Shown: positions 8,798 to 18,241 of the stretch, in pieces
How the letters are laid out: every line of letters starts with the position of its first letter
Position numbering within the stretch: the first letter of the stretch is position 1
Made by a program: the position numbers and the translations under genes
NCBI RefSeq assembly: GCF_009789575.1
Contig: NZ_CP046908.1
Location: 186,001 to 250,000, forward strand
Direction of reading: 5' to 3'
Source of the DNA: Stappia indica
GTDB lineage: Bacteria; Pseudomonadota; Alphaproteobacteria; Rhizobiales; Stappiaceae
Length of the DNA: 64,000 nucleotides
The notes under the pieces: generated by a model
The model's input: only the letters and a program-made list of their open reading frames with translations
Told to the model about the DNA's origin: nothing
Databases searched by the model: none

Positions 8798-9334
8798 CTA
8801 TCCCTCATCCTCTTCCAGTTCGGCGGCATCCCGCGCGTCCACCACCTTGCGCGCCACCGACAGCGAGAAGCCCTGCCGGCAGAGCGCGGCCATCTCCTTG
8901 CGCAGCCGGTCGGGATCTGCCTCGCCGCGGCGCCAGGGGCCGAAGCGGCGCTTGCGCGCAGCGATGCAGGCGGCCGTGAGGTCGTCGCTTTCCTCTTCCG
9001 CCATCAGCTGTTCGGCAAGGTCCTGCTCGATGCCCTTGGCCGCCAGCACCGCGCCGATCCGCCGGGCCGAGCGGCCCTTACGCCGTTCCGAAGCAATGCG
9101 CGATTCCGCAAAGAGCCGGTCGTTGACGAGGCCGGATGCGGCGCAGCGCGCAACAACCGCCTCGATCATCGCGTCGAAATCGCCGGGATCGAGCTCGAGT
9201 TCGCGGGCCGCACGCATCACCTTGCGGCCGAGCACCCGTTTCAGATTTTCGCGGCTGGAGCCATAGCGGTCGAGATAGTGGAGCGCCGCCTTCATCAGCC
9301 GCTCCTCGGTCGGCGGACGGGCGGCGCGCGTCAT
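8798..9334 (-). CDS. recX: Regulatory protein RecX
   Basis: RecX modulates RecA filament activity in recombination and SOS repair. At 178 aa it is of typical length, with the three-helix repeats of the family (ALHYLDRYGSSRENLKRVL, then IASERRKGRSARRIGAVLAAKGI, then a last repeat ending FSLSVARKVVDA). It is not next to recA here. Its ATG overlaps the stop of the upstream MBL-hydrolase gene by 4 bp (ATGA), so it is the last gene of the minus-strand housekeeping series. The acidic tail EEDEG is common. Confidence 0.88.
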   Translation of the reverse strand: MTRAARPPTEERLMKAALHYLDRYGSSRENLKRVLGRKVMRAARELELDPGDFDAMIEAVVARCAASGLVNDRLFAESRIASERRKGRSARRIGAVLAAKGIEQDLAEQLMAEEESDDLTAACIAARKRRFGPWRRGEADPDRLRKEMAALCRQGFSLSVARKVVDARDAAELEEDEG

Positions 9335-10155
9335 GCCGGATCGTCGAGACTTGCCGAGAACCGCAGACCGTCATAGGCCGGGATCACGCCCTCGGGCAGC
9401 TCTGCTTCCAGCGTGCGATAGTCGAGATCGACATGCATGTTGGTCAGGATCGCCTTGTGCGGCCGCATCCGGTCGATCCACGCCAGCGCTTCCGACAGGG
9501 AGAAATGCGAGGGGTGCGGCGTGCGGCGCAGCGCATCGATCACCCAGGTGTCGAGGCCTTCGAAGCCGGGCCGGACGTCGGGCGGAATATCTTTCACATC
9601 AGGCAGATACGCGACATTCCCGAAGCGGAACCCGAGCGCCGCGATATCGCCGTGCTCCACCTCCAGCGGCAGGAACGGGATCGGCCCGCCCGCCCCTTCA
9701 ACGACGCCCGGTTCTCCGGCGGTGATGCGGATGTCGCGCAGGATCGGCGGGTAGCTCGATCCCTTCGGCGTGGCGAAGCCGTAATAGAACAGGTCGTGCG
9801 CCCGGCGCGAGGTGATGGCGTCCATATGGACCGGGATCAGCTTGCGATGGGTGATCGCAAGCGGCCGCAGGTCGTCGATGCCGTGCAGGTGGTCGGCATG
9901 GGAATGGGTCAGCAGCACCGCATCCAGATCGGTGACGCGGGCATCCAGCAGCTGCTGGCGCAGGTCCGGCCCGGCATCGACCAGGACGCTGGTGGTACCG
10001 TTCGGCCCCTTGCGCTCCACGAGCATGGCGCAGCGCATGCGCCGGTTGCGCGGCTCGTTCGGGTCGCAGTCGCCCCAGATGTTGCCGACGCGCGGCACGC
10101 CGGCCGACGAACCGCATCCGAGAATGGTGAAGTCGAGCCGCGCCCCGTCCGCCAT
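9331..10155 (-). CDS. MBL-fold metal-dependent hydrolase (PhnP-like)
   Basis: Zinc-dependent phosphodiesterase-type hydrolase of 274 aa. The metallo-beta-lactamase signature THSHADH carries metal ligands His84, His86, Asp88 and His89. The N terminus (LGCGSSAGVPRVG) is characteristic of the PhnP/RNase Z-like branch. Its place between tatD and recX recurs in Hyphomicrobiales. It starts 5 bp after tatD and overlaps recX by 4 bp. The substrate is not established for this chromosomal branch; a cyclic phosphodiester is plausible. Confidence 0.88.
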   Translation of the reverse strand: MADGARLDFTILGCGSSAGVPRVGNIWGDCDPNEPRNRRMRCAMLVERKGPNGTTSVLVDAGPDLRQQLLDARVTDLDAVLLTHSHADHLHGIDDLRPLAITHRKLIPVHMDAITSRRAHDLFYYGFATPKGSSYPPILRDIRITAGEPGVVEGAGGPIPFLPLEVEHGDIAALGFRFGNVAYLPDVKDIPPDVRPGFEGLDTWVIDALRRTPHPSHFSLSEALAWIDRMRPHKAILTNMHVDLDYRTLEAELPEGVIPAYDGLRFSASLDDPA

Positions 10156-10160
10156 CGATG

Positions 10161-10961
10161 TCAGCCCTTCGGCTGCAGGTGCTGCGGCACCCGCGAGAAC
10201 AGGCGGAAGAAGTTGTCCGTGGTCTGGCGGGCCATCTCGGCCTCGCTCACGCCGCGCGTCTCCGCCAGCACCTTGTTGGTATGCGCCACATAGGCCGGTT
10301 CGTTGCGCTTGCCGCGCCAGGGCTGCGGCGCAAGATAGGGCGCATCCGTTTCCACCAGCAGCCGGTCGGCCGGCAGCTCGGCCGCGATGGCCCGCAGCTC
10401 GTCGGAACGCTTGAAGGTGACGATCCCGGAGAACGAGACGTAGAGCCCCAGCTCGATGCCGGTCAGCGCCAGGGCGCGGCCGGAGGAGAAACAGTGGAGC
10501 AGGGCCGGAAAGGCCCCCTTCTCCGTCTCGTCCCGCAGGATCGCGGCCATGTCGTCGTCCGCATCGCGCGAATGGATGACCAGCGGCAGCCCGGTCTGGC
10601 GCGCGGCGGCGATATGCCGGCGCAGGCCGGCGGCCTGTGCCTCGCGCGGTGCCTTGTCGTAGAAGTAGTCGAGCCCCGCCTCGCCGATCGCGACCACCTT
10701 TTCGTGGGCCGACAGGCGCACCAGCTGGTCGGTCGTCACGGCCATCTCGGCCTCCTCCCCCGCATTGTGGGGATGGGTGCCGACCGAGCAGAACACGTTG
10801 TCGTAGCGCTCCGCGAGCGCGCGGATCGTGTCGAACCGCGCCACCCGCGTCGAGATCGTCACCATCACGCCGACCCCGGCCTCGCCGGCACGGGCGATGA
10901 TCTCATCGCGCTCGGCGTCGAAGTCCGGAAAGTCCAGATGGCAATGGCTGTCGACCAGCAT
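10161..10961 (-). CDS. tatD: TatD family hydrolase (DNase)
   Basis: Metal-dependent 3'-5' exonuclease/deoxyribonuclease of 266 aa with a TIM-barrel amidohydrolase fold. Metal ligands and motifs are all present: DSHCH at residues 4-8, the IGEAGLDYF glutamate, VIHSRDADDD, LHCFSSG, and ETDAPYLAP. The ATG at 10961 overlaps the metG stop by one base (TGATG), indicating coupled translation. The reading frame continues upstream inside metG, but that part is antisense-free shadow with no homology. It completes the metG-tatD-MBL order. Confidence 0.93.
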   Translation of the reverse strand: MLVDSHCHLDFPDFDAERDEIIARAGEAGVGVMVTISTRVARFDTIRALAERYDNVFCSVGTHPHNAGEEAEMAVTTDQLVRLSAHEKVVAIGEAGLDYFYDKAPREAQAAGLRRHIAAARQTGLPLVIHSRDADDDMAAILRDETEKGAFPALLHCFSSGRALALTGIELGLYVSFSGIVTFKRSDELRAIAAELPADRLLVETDAPYLAPQPWRGKRNEPAYVAHTNKVLAETRGVSEAEMARQTTDNFFRLFSRVPQHLQPKG

Positions 10962-12526
10962 CACGCGGCTCCGCCGGCCGGCGCCTCGGCCTCGACATAG
11001 CGCGGGAAGACGCCCTCGGGCTTCGGCAGTTCGGCACCGGCGGCAAGCCGCCCGCCCGCTCCCAGCCGGTCGAAACCGCGCGCATCCGCAGGCACCGCCA
11101 GCAGGTCGAGCAGCTTTCCGGCGCTGGTCGGAATGACCGGCTGCGCCAGGATCGCCACCTGGCGGATCACCTCGGCGGTGACATAGAGCACCGTCGCCAT
11201 ACGCGCCGGATCGCTCTTCTTGAGCGCCCAGGGCTCCTGCGACGCGAAATAGCGGTTGGCCTCGGCAACGCAGGCCCACACCACCGACAGCGCCTGGTGG
11301 ATCGCCTGGCGCGACATCGCCTCGCGTGCAGCCGCCAGCATCGCATCGGCCTGGCCGAGAATGGCCTCGTCCTCGGGCGTGAAAGCGCCCGGCTCCGGCA
11401 GTTGTGCCTCGCAATTCTTGCCGATCATCGACAGCGAGCGCTGCGCCAGGTTGCCGAGATCGTTCGCCAGATCCGCATTGATGCGATTGACGATGGCCTC
11501 ATGGCTGTAATTGCCGTCCTGGCCGAACGGCACCTCGCGCAGGAAGAAGTAGCGCACCTGGTCGAGGCCATAATGGTCGATCAGCGCGAAGGGGTCGATG
11601 ACGTTGCCGACCGACTTCGACATCTTCTCGCCCTTGTTGAACAGGAAGCCGTGGGCGAAGACCCGCTTCGGCAGCTTGATGCCGGCCGACATCAGGAAGG
11701 CCGGCCAGTAGACCGCGTGGAAACGCACGATATCCTTGCCGATGACGTGCAGGTCCGCCGGCCAGTAGCGCCAGCGCGGATTGTTCTCGTCCGGGAAGCC
11801 CGCGCCGGTGATGTAATTGGTCAGCGCGTCGACCCATACATACATCACGTGCCGCTCGTCATCGGGCACGCGCACGCCCCAGTCGAAGGTGGTGCGCGAG
11901 ATCGACAGGTCCTTCAGGCCGCGGCTGACGAAGCTGACCACCTCGTTGCGGCGCTCGTCGGGGCCGATGAAGTCCGGATTGGCCTCGTAATGGGCAAGCA
12001 GGCGGTCCTGATAGGCCGACAGGCGGAAGAAGTAGCTCTCCTCCTCCACCCATTCCACCGGCGAACCCTGCGGGCCGTAGCGCACGCCGTCGGCGCGCAG
12101 CTCCGTCTCGCCTTCCTGGTAATAGGCCTCGTCGCGCACCGAGTACCAGCCGGAATAGCTGTCCTTGTAGATGTCGCCATTGGCCGCCATGCGGCGCCAG
12201 ATCTCCCGGCTCGCCTCGTGGTGGCGCGGCTCGGTGGTGCGGATGAAATCGTCGTTGGAACAGCCGAGCGCCGCCGCCATGTCGCGGAAACGGGTGGCGT
12301 TGCGCTCCGCCAGGTCCTCGACCGGGATGCCTTCCGCACGTGCGGTCTGCAGCATCTTCTGGCCGTGCTCGTCGGTGCCGGTGAGGAAGAACACGTCGCG
12401 GCCGTCGAGGCGCTGGAAGCGCGCGATGGCATCCGTCGCCATGCTCTCGTAGGCGTGGCCGATATGCGGCGCACCGTTGGGATACGAGATGGCAGTGGTG
12501 ACGAAGAAGGGCGATCGATCGGTCAT
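10961..12526 (-). CDS. metG: Methionyl-tRNA synthetase
   Basis: Class I synthetase that charges initiator and elongator tRNA-Met. It is 521 aa, the shorter form without the C-terminal EMAP-like tRNA-binding domain. The HIGH signature is at residues 21-24 ([12 protein letters not shown]) and KMSKS lies near residue 305 ([13 protein letters not shown]). The connective domain lacks the Cys knuckle found in zinc-containing MetRS, which is normal for this subgroup. A 75-bp gap separates it from holB; the downstream gene tatD overlaps its stop. Confidence 0.96.
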   Translation of the reverse strand: MTDRSPFFVTTAISYPNGAPHIGHAYESMATDAIARFQRLDGRDVFFLTGTDEHGQKMLQTARAEGIPVEDLAERNATRFRDMAAALGCSNDDFIRTTEPRHHEASREIWRRMAANGDIYKDSYSGWYSVRDEAYYQEGETELRADGVRYGPQGSPVEWVEEESYFFRLSAYQDRLLAHYEANPDFIGPDERRNEVVSFVSRGLKDLSISRTTFDWGVRVPDDERHVMYVWVDALTNYITGAGFPDENNPRWRYWPADLHVIGKDIVRFHAVYWPAFLMSAGIKLPKRVFAHGFLFNKGEKMSKSVGNVIDPFALIDHYGLDQVRYFFLREVPFGQDGNYSHEAIVNRINADLANDLGNLAQRSLSMIGKNCEAQLPEPGAFTPEDEAILGQADAMLAAAREAMSRQAIHQALSVVWACVAEANRYFASQEPWALKKSDPARMATVLYVTAEVIRQVAILAQPVIPTSAGKLLDLLAVPADARGFDRLGAGGRLAAGAELPKPEGVFPRYVEAEAPAGGAA

Positions 12527-12601
12527 GGCCTGTCAGAGGATCCGGATTACGGGTGGCGGCCCGGGTGGGCGTTCCAGAAGTCGAGTGCGAGGCGGCGGGC
12601 G

Positions 12602-13675
12602 TCAGGCCCGCGCGGTTTCGGCAAGATCGCGCAAGGTGTTGAGCACGATCTGCTTTCTGTCGAGATTGTAGGCATCCGCCTCGCGCGCGGCGCGGCTGGT
12701 CTTTTCCCATACCTCGCTCAGCCTGACAAGGCGCTGGAGGCTCCCCTGCCCGGTCTCGCCCAGCCGCGTGTGCAGGTGGTCGGCGACAAGGTCCTGGAAC
12801 AGGCTCCACGCATCGTCCGCGCCGCTGCGCGACACCTGGTCGGCAAGGTCATGCGCGGCCGCCGCATCCAGCCGCGGCAGGCCGGCGATCAGCTTCGCGA
12901 AATTGTCGGCCAGATCGATGGAATCGCCCTCGGCCAGCTTGATCGCCTTGCGCAGGCTCCCCTGCGCCAGATCCGCAGCACGTGCCGCGATCCGGTCCGC
13001 CGGATCGGCCACGCCCAGCTCGCCGAGCCCGGACAATACCTCCTCGCGCGACAGCGCCCGCAGGTGGAGCATGCGGCAGCGCGAGCGGATCGTCGGCAGC
13101 AGCCGGCCCGGCGCATGGGACAGAACGAGGAACAGAGACCGTTTAGGTGGCTCTTCAAGAACCTTCAGCAAAGCATTGGCTGCATTGACATTCATGTCAT
13201 CGGCTGCGTCGACGATGCAGATCCGCCAGGAGCCTTCCGACCCGGTCGATCCAAAGAACGGGACCGTGCGGCGGATCTCGTCCACCGTCAGGTCCTGCTT
13301 GATCTTGTCCTTGGCCTTGCGCTTGGGATCGTAGGGCCGGCGCAGGTGCAGGAGACCTGGATGAGCGCCTGCCGCCACCTTGCGAAAGTCCGGATGGTTG
13401 GCCGGAATCGCGCAGTCGAGCGCCTCGGCGACGGCCGCTGTGGCGGGATCGGGATGGGCCAGTGCGAAGCGGGCGAAGCGGAAGGCCAGCGTCGCCTTGC
13501 CGATGCCCTTCGGCCCGGCGAGGATCCAGGCATGGTGCATGCGGCGCGAGCGATAGGCCGACAGCAGCTCCGCCTCCGCCTCGCGGTGACCGATCAGGTG
13601 GTCGCGCTCGCGCGGCAGCGGCACGTCCTCGATGGCATCGGCTTCCGTCAGCAGCGGATCGGCAAGATCGTTCAT
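12602..13675 (-). CDS. holB: DNA polymerase III subunit delta'
   Basis: Clamp-loader subunit of 357 aa. The AAA+ core has a P-loop AGPKGIGKAT near residue 47 and the conserved segment RICIVDAADDMNVNAANALLKVLEEPP (quoted in part: DAADDMN, LKVLEEPP) of sensor-1 type clamp-loader proteins. SRC-like motif RSRCRML follows. The start at 13675 is chosen from the ATGA overlap with tmk; the frame runs upstream into tmk sequence without homology. Membership of the tmk-holB-metG-tatD series supports the call. Confidence 0.93.
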   Translation of the reverse strand: MNDLADPLLTEADAIEDVPLPRERDHLIGHREAEAELLSAYRSRRMHHAWILAGPKGIGKATLAFRFARFALAHPDPATAAVAEALDCAIPANHPDFRKVAAGAHPGLLHLRRPYDPKRKAKDKIKQDLTVDEIRRTVPFFGSTGSEGSWRICIVDAADDMNVNAANALLKVLEEPPKRSLFLVLSHAPGRLLPTIRSRCRMLHLRALSREEVLSGLGELGVADPADRIAARAADLAQGSLRKAIKLAEGDSIDLADNFAKLIAGLPRLDAAAAHDLADQVSRSGADDAWSLFQDLVADHLHTRLGETGQGSLQRLVRLSEVWEKTSRAAREADAYNLDRKQIVLNTLRDLAETARA

Positions 13676-14343
13676 GGCCGCCCCTCTTCCGCTTGCAACA
13701 GGCGTGCGGAAACCGCCTGCCAGATTTCCTGTTCCACCATATCCGGAGACTGCGTCCCGTCGATCACCAGGAAGCGCTCCGGCTGGCTGGCGGCCAGCTC
13801 GAGAAACAGCTTCCGGCGCCGGTCGTGCACGCTCGCTCCTTCGGTCTCGAACCGGTCCGGCTGCGGCGCGCTCCCCGTGGAACTGCGCGCCGTCACGCGG
13901 GCCATGCCGACCTCGGCCGGCACGTCGACCAGCACCGTCAGGTCCGGCCGGCATCCGGCAACGGCCAATGCCTCAAGACGGTCGAGGAAGGCCGTGTCGA
14001 CGCCCGATTCCCCCTGGTAGACGCGCGTGGAATCGGCAAAGCGGTCGCACAACACCCAGTCGCCGCGCGACAGCGCCGGCTCAATCGTCGTGTCGACATG
14101 GTCGGCACGGGCTGCGGCGAACATCATCGCCTCCATTTCCGGGCCGAGATCCTTGATCCGGCCGCCGAGCAGCAGCCGGCGAATGGTCTCGGCGCCGGGC
14201 GAACCGCCCGGTTCGCGCGTCACCAGAACCTTCACGCCCGCCGCTTCCAGCCGCATGCGCAGCCGCTCGATCTGCGTCGACTTGCCGGCCCCCTCGCCGC
14301 CCTCGAAGGTGACGAAATGCCCACGCTCCAAAGGCTCACTCAT
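13672..14343 (-). CDS. tmk: Thymidylate kinase
   Basis: Phosphorylates dTMP to dTDP, 223 aa. The P-loop FEGGEGAGKST is at about residues 10-20, the DR motif sits in CDRFADSTRVYQGE, and the LID-type arginine region follows. The ATG at 14343 is preferred over an upstream in-frame ATG because homologous proteins begin just before the P-loop strand. It overlaps the upstream penicillin-binding-like gene by 8 bp and holB by 4 bp, so the three genes are tightly coupled. Confidence 0.95.
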   Translation of the reverse strand: MSEPLERGHFVTFEGGEGAGKSTQIERLRMRLEAAGVKVLVTREPGGSPGAETIRRLLLGGRIKDLGPEMEAMMFAAARADHVDTTIEPALSRGDWVLCDRFADSTRVYQGESGVDTAFLDRLEALAVAGCRPDLTVLVDVPAEVGMARVTARSSTGSAPQPDRFETEGASVHDRRRKLFLELAASQPERFLVIDGTQSPDMVEQEIWQAVSARLLQAEEGRP

Positions 14344-15562
14344 CGAGCCACCATCCGAACAGGGTCTCCTTGACGACGTCCGCGGCACGGCTCGTCACCG
14401 TACCCGCTTCGGCCGCACTGCCGGTCAGCAGCGGCGCGCGGTAGACGATGTCGCTGTCCTTCAGCACGCGCAGCTCGCCGACTTCCGTTCCCGGCTGCAC
14501 CGGCGCCGGCAGCGGCCCGCGATAGATCGCCCGCAGCCGATAGGCATGGCGGTCTCCGCGCGGCAGCAGGATCTCGACATCCTCGCGCACCACCAGCGGT
14601 ACCGCGCCGACCGACCCGCCGAAGACCCGCGCCTCGGTCACCGTGTCGCCGGCGGAAAACAGCACCACGTCCTCGAAATCCTTCTCCAGGCTGTCGAACA
14701 GTCGGCGCAGCGCCTCTTCGCGCTTGTCGGCATCCGCGTGGCCGGCAACGACGCCGATCAGCCGCCGGCCGCTGCGCTCGGCCGAGGCGACGGCATTGTA
14801 GCCCGCCCCTTCCGCAAAGCCGGCCACCAGCCCGTCGACGCCGGCGACCTCGCCGATCAACGGGTTCTTGTTGCGCTGGAAGATGCCGTTCCAGGTGAAG
14901 TCGGGCGCGCTGAACAGGGCGTAGCGGTCGCCGTGCCGGGTCAGCACATAGTCGGCGAGCCGGGCCATGTCGCGCGCGGTGACATAGGACTCGGACGTCT
15001 CATAACCGGTCGGATTGGCGAAACGGCTGCCGGTCAGGCCGATCTCGGCTGCCTTCTCGTTCATCCGTGCGGCGAAGGCGTCCTCGCTGCCGGCGAGCCC
15101 TTCCGCCAGCACGATGGCCGCATCGTTGGCGTTCTGGATGATCAGCCCGCGCAGCAGGTCGATCACCGGCACCTCGCTGCCCAGCCGGGCGAACATGGTG
15201 GTGACGCGGGCCGGCGCACCGCCGCTGCGCCAGGCGTGCTCGCTGACGGTAAATGCCGTCTCCTCGGTCAGCTCGCCCGCCGCCAGCGCATCGAACACGA
15301 CCGCCGCCGTCATCAACTTGGCCGAGGAGCCGGGCTGATAGCGAACGGTCGGGTTGCGGCTGGACAGCAGCGTGCCGGTGGTGATGTCGAGAAGCAGCGC
15401 GGAGGTGTTGTCGGGGGCGCCCGCTTCCTGCGCGCGGGAAGTCTCCGGGGACGAGGAAAGGGCCAGGCCGAATGCGATCAGCCCGGCTGCGGCGATGCGC
15501 ATCAGGTGCTGCCCAAGCGCGCCTGTGCGATTCCCTCTCCGCATTGCGGCCCCAACCGTCAT
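14336..15562 (-). CDS. D-alanyl-D-alanine carboxypeptidase family protein with altered SxN and KTG motifs
   Basis: Peptidase S11 / PBP5-like periplasmic protein, 408 aa, with a signal peptide ending near residue 44. Only the first active-site motif is standard: S79-S80-A81-K82 (SxxK). The SxN element is N144-A145-N146 (QNANDA where QSGNDA is usual), and the KTG motif is V246-A247-G248 (VDGLVAGFA where VDGLKTGHT is usual). The PBP5 C-terminal beta domain follows. The ATG at 15562 has a GGAGAG-type ribosome site. It may be a non-catalytic or altered-specificity cell-wall protein. It sits between rlpA and tmk, overlapping tmk by 8 bp. Confidence 0.88.
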   Translation of the reverse strand: MTVGAAMRRGNRTGALGQHLMRIAAAGLIAFGLALSSSPETSRAQEAGAPDNTSALLLDITTGTLLSSRNPTVRYQPGSSAKLMTAAVVFDALAAGELTEETAFTVSEHAWRSGGAPARVTTMFARLGSEVPVIDLLRGLIIQNANDAAIVLAEGLAGSEDAFAARMNEKAAEIGLTGSRFANPTGYETSESYVTARDMARLADYVLTRHGDRYALFSAPDFTWNGIFQRNKNPLIGEVAGVDGLVAGFAEGAGYNAVASAERSGRRLIGVVAGHADADKREEALRRLFDSLEKDFEDVVLFSAGDTVTEARVFGGSVGAVPLVVREDVEILLPRGDRHAYRLRAIYRGPLPAPVQPGTEVGELRVLKDSDIVYRAPLLTGSAAEAGTVTSRAADVVKETLFGWWLDE

Positions 15563-15653
15563 TCCCTGCTCTCCACGTCCCAGCCCGATGTCCGCGCCAT
15601 GGCGAGAACATACAGGCTCGGACGGGTCAAGCCTACCTGTGCCTTGAGCTATT

Positions 15654-16859
15654 TCAGTCCGACTGGCGGGCGGCGAGCTCGCGCGGCGACAGGCCCTGGC
15701 CGATCGCGTCGAAGGCGGCATAAGCGCCCTCGATCCGGGCCGTGGCCCGGTAGGACGAGATCGCGGAACCGCGTGCAAACGTGCTCGGCTGACCGAGATA
15801 GGCCGGCCCCGGTGCCAGCACCGGCTCGCTCGCGGCGGCCGGCTGCGCGGCGCCGTCGTAGCTCATGACCGGAGCGGACGCAGCGCCAACAACCTCGGTC
15901 GCAGGACCATTGCTCTCGAACGTGTTGAGCGAGGCGACCTGCACCGAAGCGGCGCCCGCCTCGAACGCGACCGCCGGATCGAAGGCAGCGACGACCATCT
16001 GGCCGAAGCTGCCCGAACCGGCGATGACCGGGCCGTACGGGCGGTTGCGCGGCAGCGGCGCCGGGCCGGAACTCGTCGTCGGGCTGGCGGCCGGGATATC
16101 GGCCTGGGCCAGCATCGTGCCCGGCATGGTCGCGCCCGGCTCGACCGAGCCCGGGCCGCGATAGGACGCCATCAGGAAGCTCTGGTCCTGCCCGTCCATG
16201 CGGGCCTTGCCGACATATTCCACCTTCACCTTGGCGACGCCCGCGCTCTTGAAGTCGAGCATGTTGGCGACCTTTTCGGACAGGTCGATGGTGCGGTTGC
16301 CGTGGAAGGGGCCGCGATCGTTGACGCGAACGATCATCGAGCGGCCGTTCTTGAGATTTGTCACGCGCGCATAGGACGGGAGCGGCATCGTCGTGTGCGC
16401 TGCCGTCGGTGCGTTGCGGTCGAAGACCTCGCCATTGGCGGTCATCCGGCCGTGGAAGGTCGGGCCGTACCAGGACGCGAGACCGACCGAGGTGTAATTC
16501 GGATTGTCCTTCGGGTGGTACCACTTGCCGGCCACCTTGTAGGGCTTGCCGACCATGTAGCGGCCTCCGCCCTTGGGCACGGGCTTGTTACCCGAGACGA
16601 CGCGCGGGCTCGCCGCCACGCCGTATTTCTCTTCGCTGAACTTGACCTTCTTGCCCTTCGGGGCCGAACCGCAGCCGGCCAGCGCCAGGCACAGCGAGGA
16701 AACCGCCAGAATGCCGAGAGTGCGCGGGGAAAGCAGGCGGCCGTTCGCCGGCGCCACACTGCTGCGGGTAAGGCCCTCGGTCGCGCAAATGGGGTTTGCG
16801 CCCTCGGGGCCCGTGCTCAGGTGCCGGCGTGTTGCAGCCGGGTCCTTGCCATTGTTCAT
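15654..16859 (-). CDS. rlpA: RlpA family septal-ring lytic transglycosylase / lipoprotein
   Basis: Cleaves denuded peptidoglycan glycan strands during division; 401 aa. A lipobox LALAGC places the lipidated Cys at residue 63 after a long 40-residue N-terminal extension. The double-psi beta-barrel domain follows (GLASWYGPTFHGRMTANGE and RVNDRGPF, with the catalytic Glu and Asp both present). The C-terminal half is low-complexity Pro/Ala/Ser and I see no SPOR domain. The ATG at 16859 has an AGGGCGG ribosome site; a GTG at residue 35 would give a shorter, more usual lipoprotein signal. Confidence 0.9.
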   Translation of the reverse strand: MNNGKDPAATRRHLSTGPEGANPICATEGLTRSSVAPANGRLLSPRTLGILAVSSLCLALAGCGSAPKGKKVKFSEEKYGVAASPRVVSGNKPVPKGGGRYMVGKPYKVAGKWYHPKDNPNYTSVGLASWYGPTFHGRMTANGEVFDRNAPTAAHTTMPLPSYARVTNLKNGRSMIVRVNDRGPFHGNRTIDLSEKVANMLDFKSAGVAKVKVEYVGKARMDGQDQSFLMASYRGPGSVEPGATMPGTMLAQADIPAASPTTSSGPAPLPRNRPYGPVIAGSGSFGQMVVAAFDPAVAFEAGAASVQVASLNTFESNGPATEVVGAASAPVMSYDGAAQPAAASEPVLAPGPAYLGQPSTFARGSAISSYRATARIEGAYAAFDAIGQGLSPRELAARQSD

Positions 16860-17302
16860 TCTGCCGCCCTACTCGATACCTGACCGGCGGTTTTCGCCCG
16901 GGGTTCCGGCCTTGCGGACATTCTGTCCACCCGGCCGCTCCTTCGGTCGACATCCTGCTGGCAGGCGGCCGACCGCTCGAGGTCCTTCGCCCTGTGCCAG
17001 TGGTTTCGCAAGATGAGGTGCGGCGACGCCCGTTTCAGGACTGAAGTCCGGGGGAGTCTGTCGCGTTTCGCCTGCCTTGCGTGCCCTGCCGGTCGGACCC
17101 GTCTCGTTGCGATGCTGCCCCCCAAATGGCGCATCACGACACGTGTACCATGCCGTCTCTTACTGCAAGGTGAAGACGCGGTCGACGTGCGCGCGTGTCG
17201 CGGCGCACGTTTTTCAACAACCTGTGGCGAAAGCGCCGCAGGTGGGCAGCGGAGCGCGTGACCGCGCCCTCTCCTGATCCGTGGCTTGTGTGCCGTTTCA
17301 GG
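16860..17302. other. 443-bp intergenic region between rlpA and the small secreted-protein gene
   Basis: Both flanking genes are on the minus strand, so this region should hold the rlpA promoter. Short open frames occur on both strands but none has a ribosome site plus recognisable sequence. No hairpin followed by T residues was found. Confidence 0.4.
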
Positions 17303-17701
17303 TTACTGGCCGATGCGGGCGCGCCCTGTCACGCCGTCGTCGCGGCGCCAGAAGAGCGTGTTGCCGTCGCCCCTGGACAAGGTGAAGCAGAACTGCTTGC
17401 CGTCGTACCAGGACTGCCACTTCTGGCAGAGCCGGTCGCCGCGCACCCACCAGCGCCCCTGGTCCTTGGGCTGCATGAAACGGCCGAGCCCGACCGCATC
17501 GCCCGAACCGCTGACACTGCCGTTGGTCTGGTAGTAGAGCGGGAACTCGCCGCCCAGCGGCACCTTCAGATAGATGCGCTTGCCGGCGACGGTGTTGCGG
17601 ATCTCCTGTTCGGAAAGCTGAGCACTGGCCAGCGCCGGCGTTGCGGCGACGGCGATACCCGCGATCAGCGCGGCGAACGCGCCTGCCTTGCGTAGCTGCA
17701 T
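17303..17701 (-). CDS. Small secreted protein, DUF995-like
   Basis: Periplasmic protein of 132 aa with a Sec signal peptide (residues 1-25, ending ALASA). The mature part, from the TVAGKRIYLKVPLGGEFPLYY strand through the paired Trp/Cys segment RWWVRGDRLCQKWQSWYDGK to the end, resembles the small beta-rich DUF995-type proteins common in Hyphomicrobiales; this assignment is tentative. Two Cys in the mature part could pair. The ATG at 17701 has GGGAG about 9 bases upstream. No partner gene is evident. Confidence 0.65.
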   Translation of the reverse strand: MQLRKAGAFAALIAGIAVAATPALASAQLSEQEIRNTVAGKRIYLKVPLGGEFPLYYQTNGSVSGSGDAVGLGRFMQPKDQGRWWVRGDRLCQKWQSWYDGKQFCFTLSRGDGNTLFWRRDDGVTGRARIGQ

Positions 17702-18241
17702 TGCGTGTCTCCCGGTCGAACCTTGCTCGAAAACGCCCCGGCCGGGCCGTTTTCCGTAATGCAAAGGGTTACGCCAGGGCTCGCCCGCCGGATCAGTCGC
17801 GCAGCGCACGTGCCGACCGCCGGAGGCCTCTCCCTCCCCTCGCCGCCTTGATGCGACGGTTTGTGATACCGATCACATCTCCACCGGGGGTGCCGGACTA
17901 CAACGAACACATGGCGCGTGCCCCCGCGCCGGACGCCGAACAACGGCGCAGCCGCCGATCCGGTCCCTGCCTCGACCTTCCGGATCGGCGGCTTTTCTAT
18001 TTTCGGCCAAAGCCCCCGCCCCGGCCGGCCTGTTTCCACACGGCCTCAGCGCCCGGCTCCCAGTCCCCCACCAGTCATCGGCGCAAGGCTGTTTGCGGCC
18101 CGAGCCGTTGCTCAGGCCAAGTGGGGCGGCGAAGACCGAAGCCCGAACTTCCGCCTTGCATTTTCACATGAGGAAACGTCCGGCCCCGCCCGCGCCTCGC
18201 CGCTTGACAAGCCGGCCCGCGAGGGCGAAACGAAGCGCACC
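17702..18241. other. 540-bp intergenic region upstream of tRNA-Ser
   Basis: No protein-coding gene is supported. It contains the promoter side of the minus-strand secreted-protein gene, a strong plus-strand terminator hairpin near 17950-17998 with no gene in front of it, and the leader of the tRNA gene. A small RNA ending at that hairpin is possible. Confidence 0.4.
17950..17998 (+). terminator. Orphan plus-strand terminator-like hairpin
   Basis: A perfect 14-bp stem, AGCCGCCGATCCGG at 17950-17963 with CCGGATCGGCGGCT at 17980-17993, has a 16-nt loop and is followed by a T-rich tail (TTTCTATTTT). The T tail is only on the plus strand, where the nearest upstream plus-strand gene ends more than 9 kb away. 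Confidence 0.65.

Noticed and set aside
11297-14020. Very long plus-strand open frame opposite metG, holB and tmk
   Set aside because: It is antisense to three well-supported housekeeping genes and is explained by high GC codon use; no motif or ribosome site supports it.
13672-14388. Upstream in-frame ATG for tmk at 14388
   Set aside because: It would add 15 residues without homology inside the preceding gene; the ATG at 14343 fits the family start before the P-loop strand.
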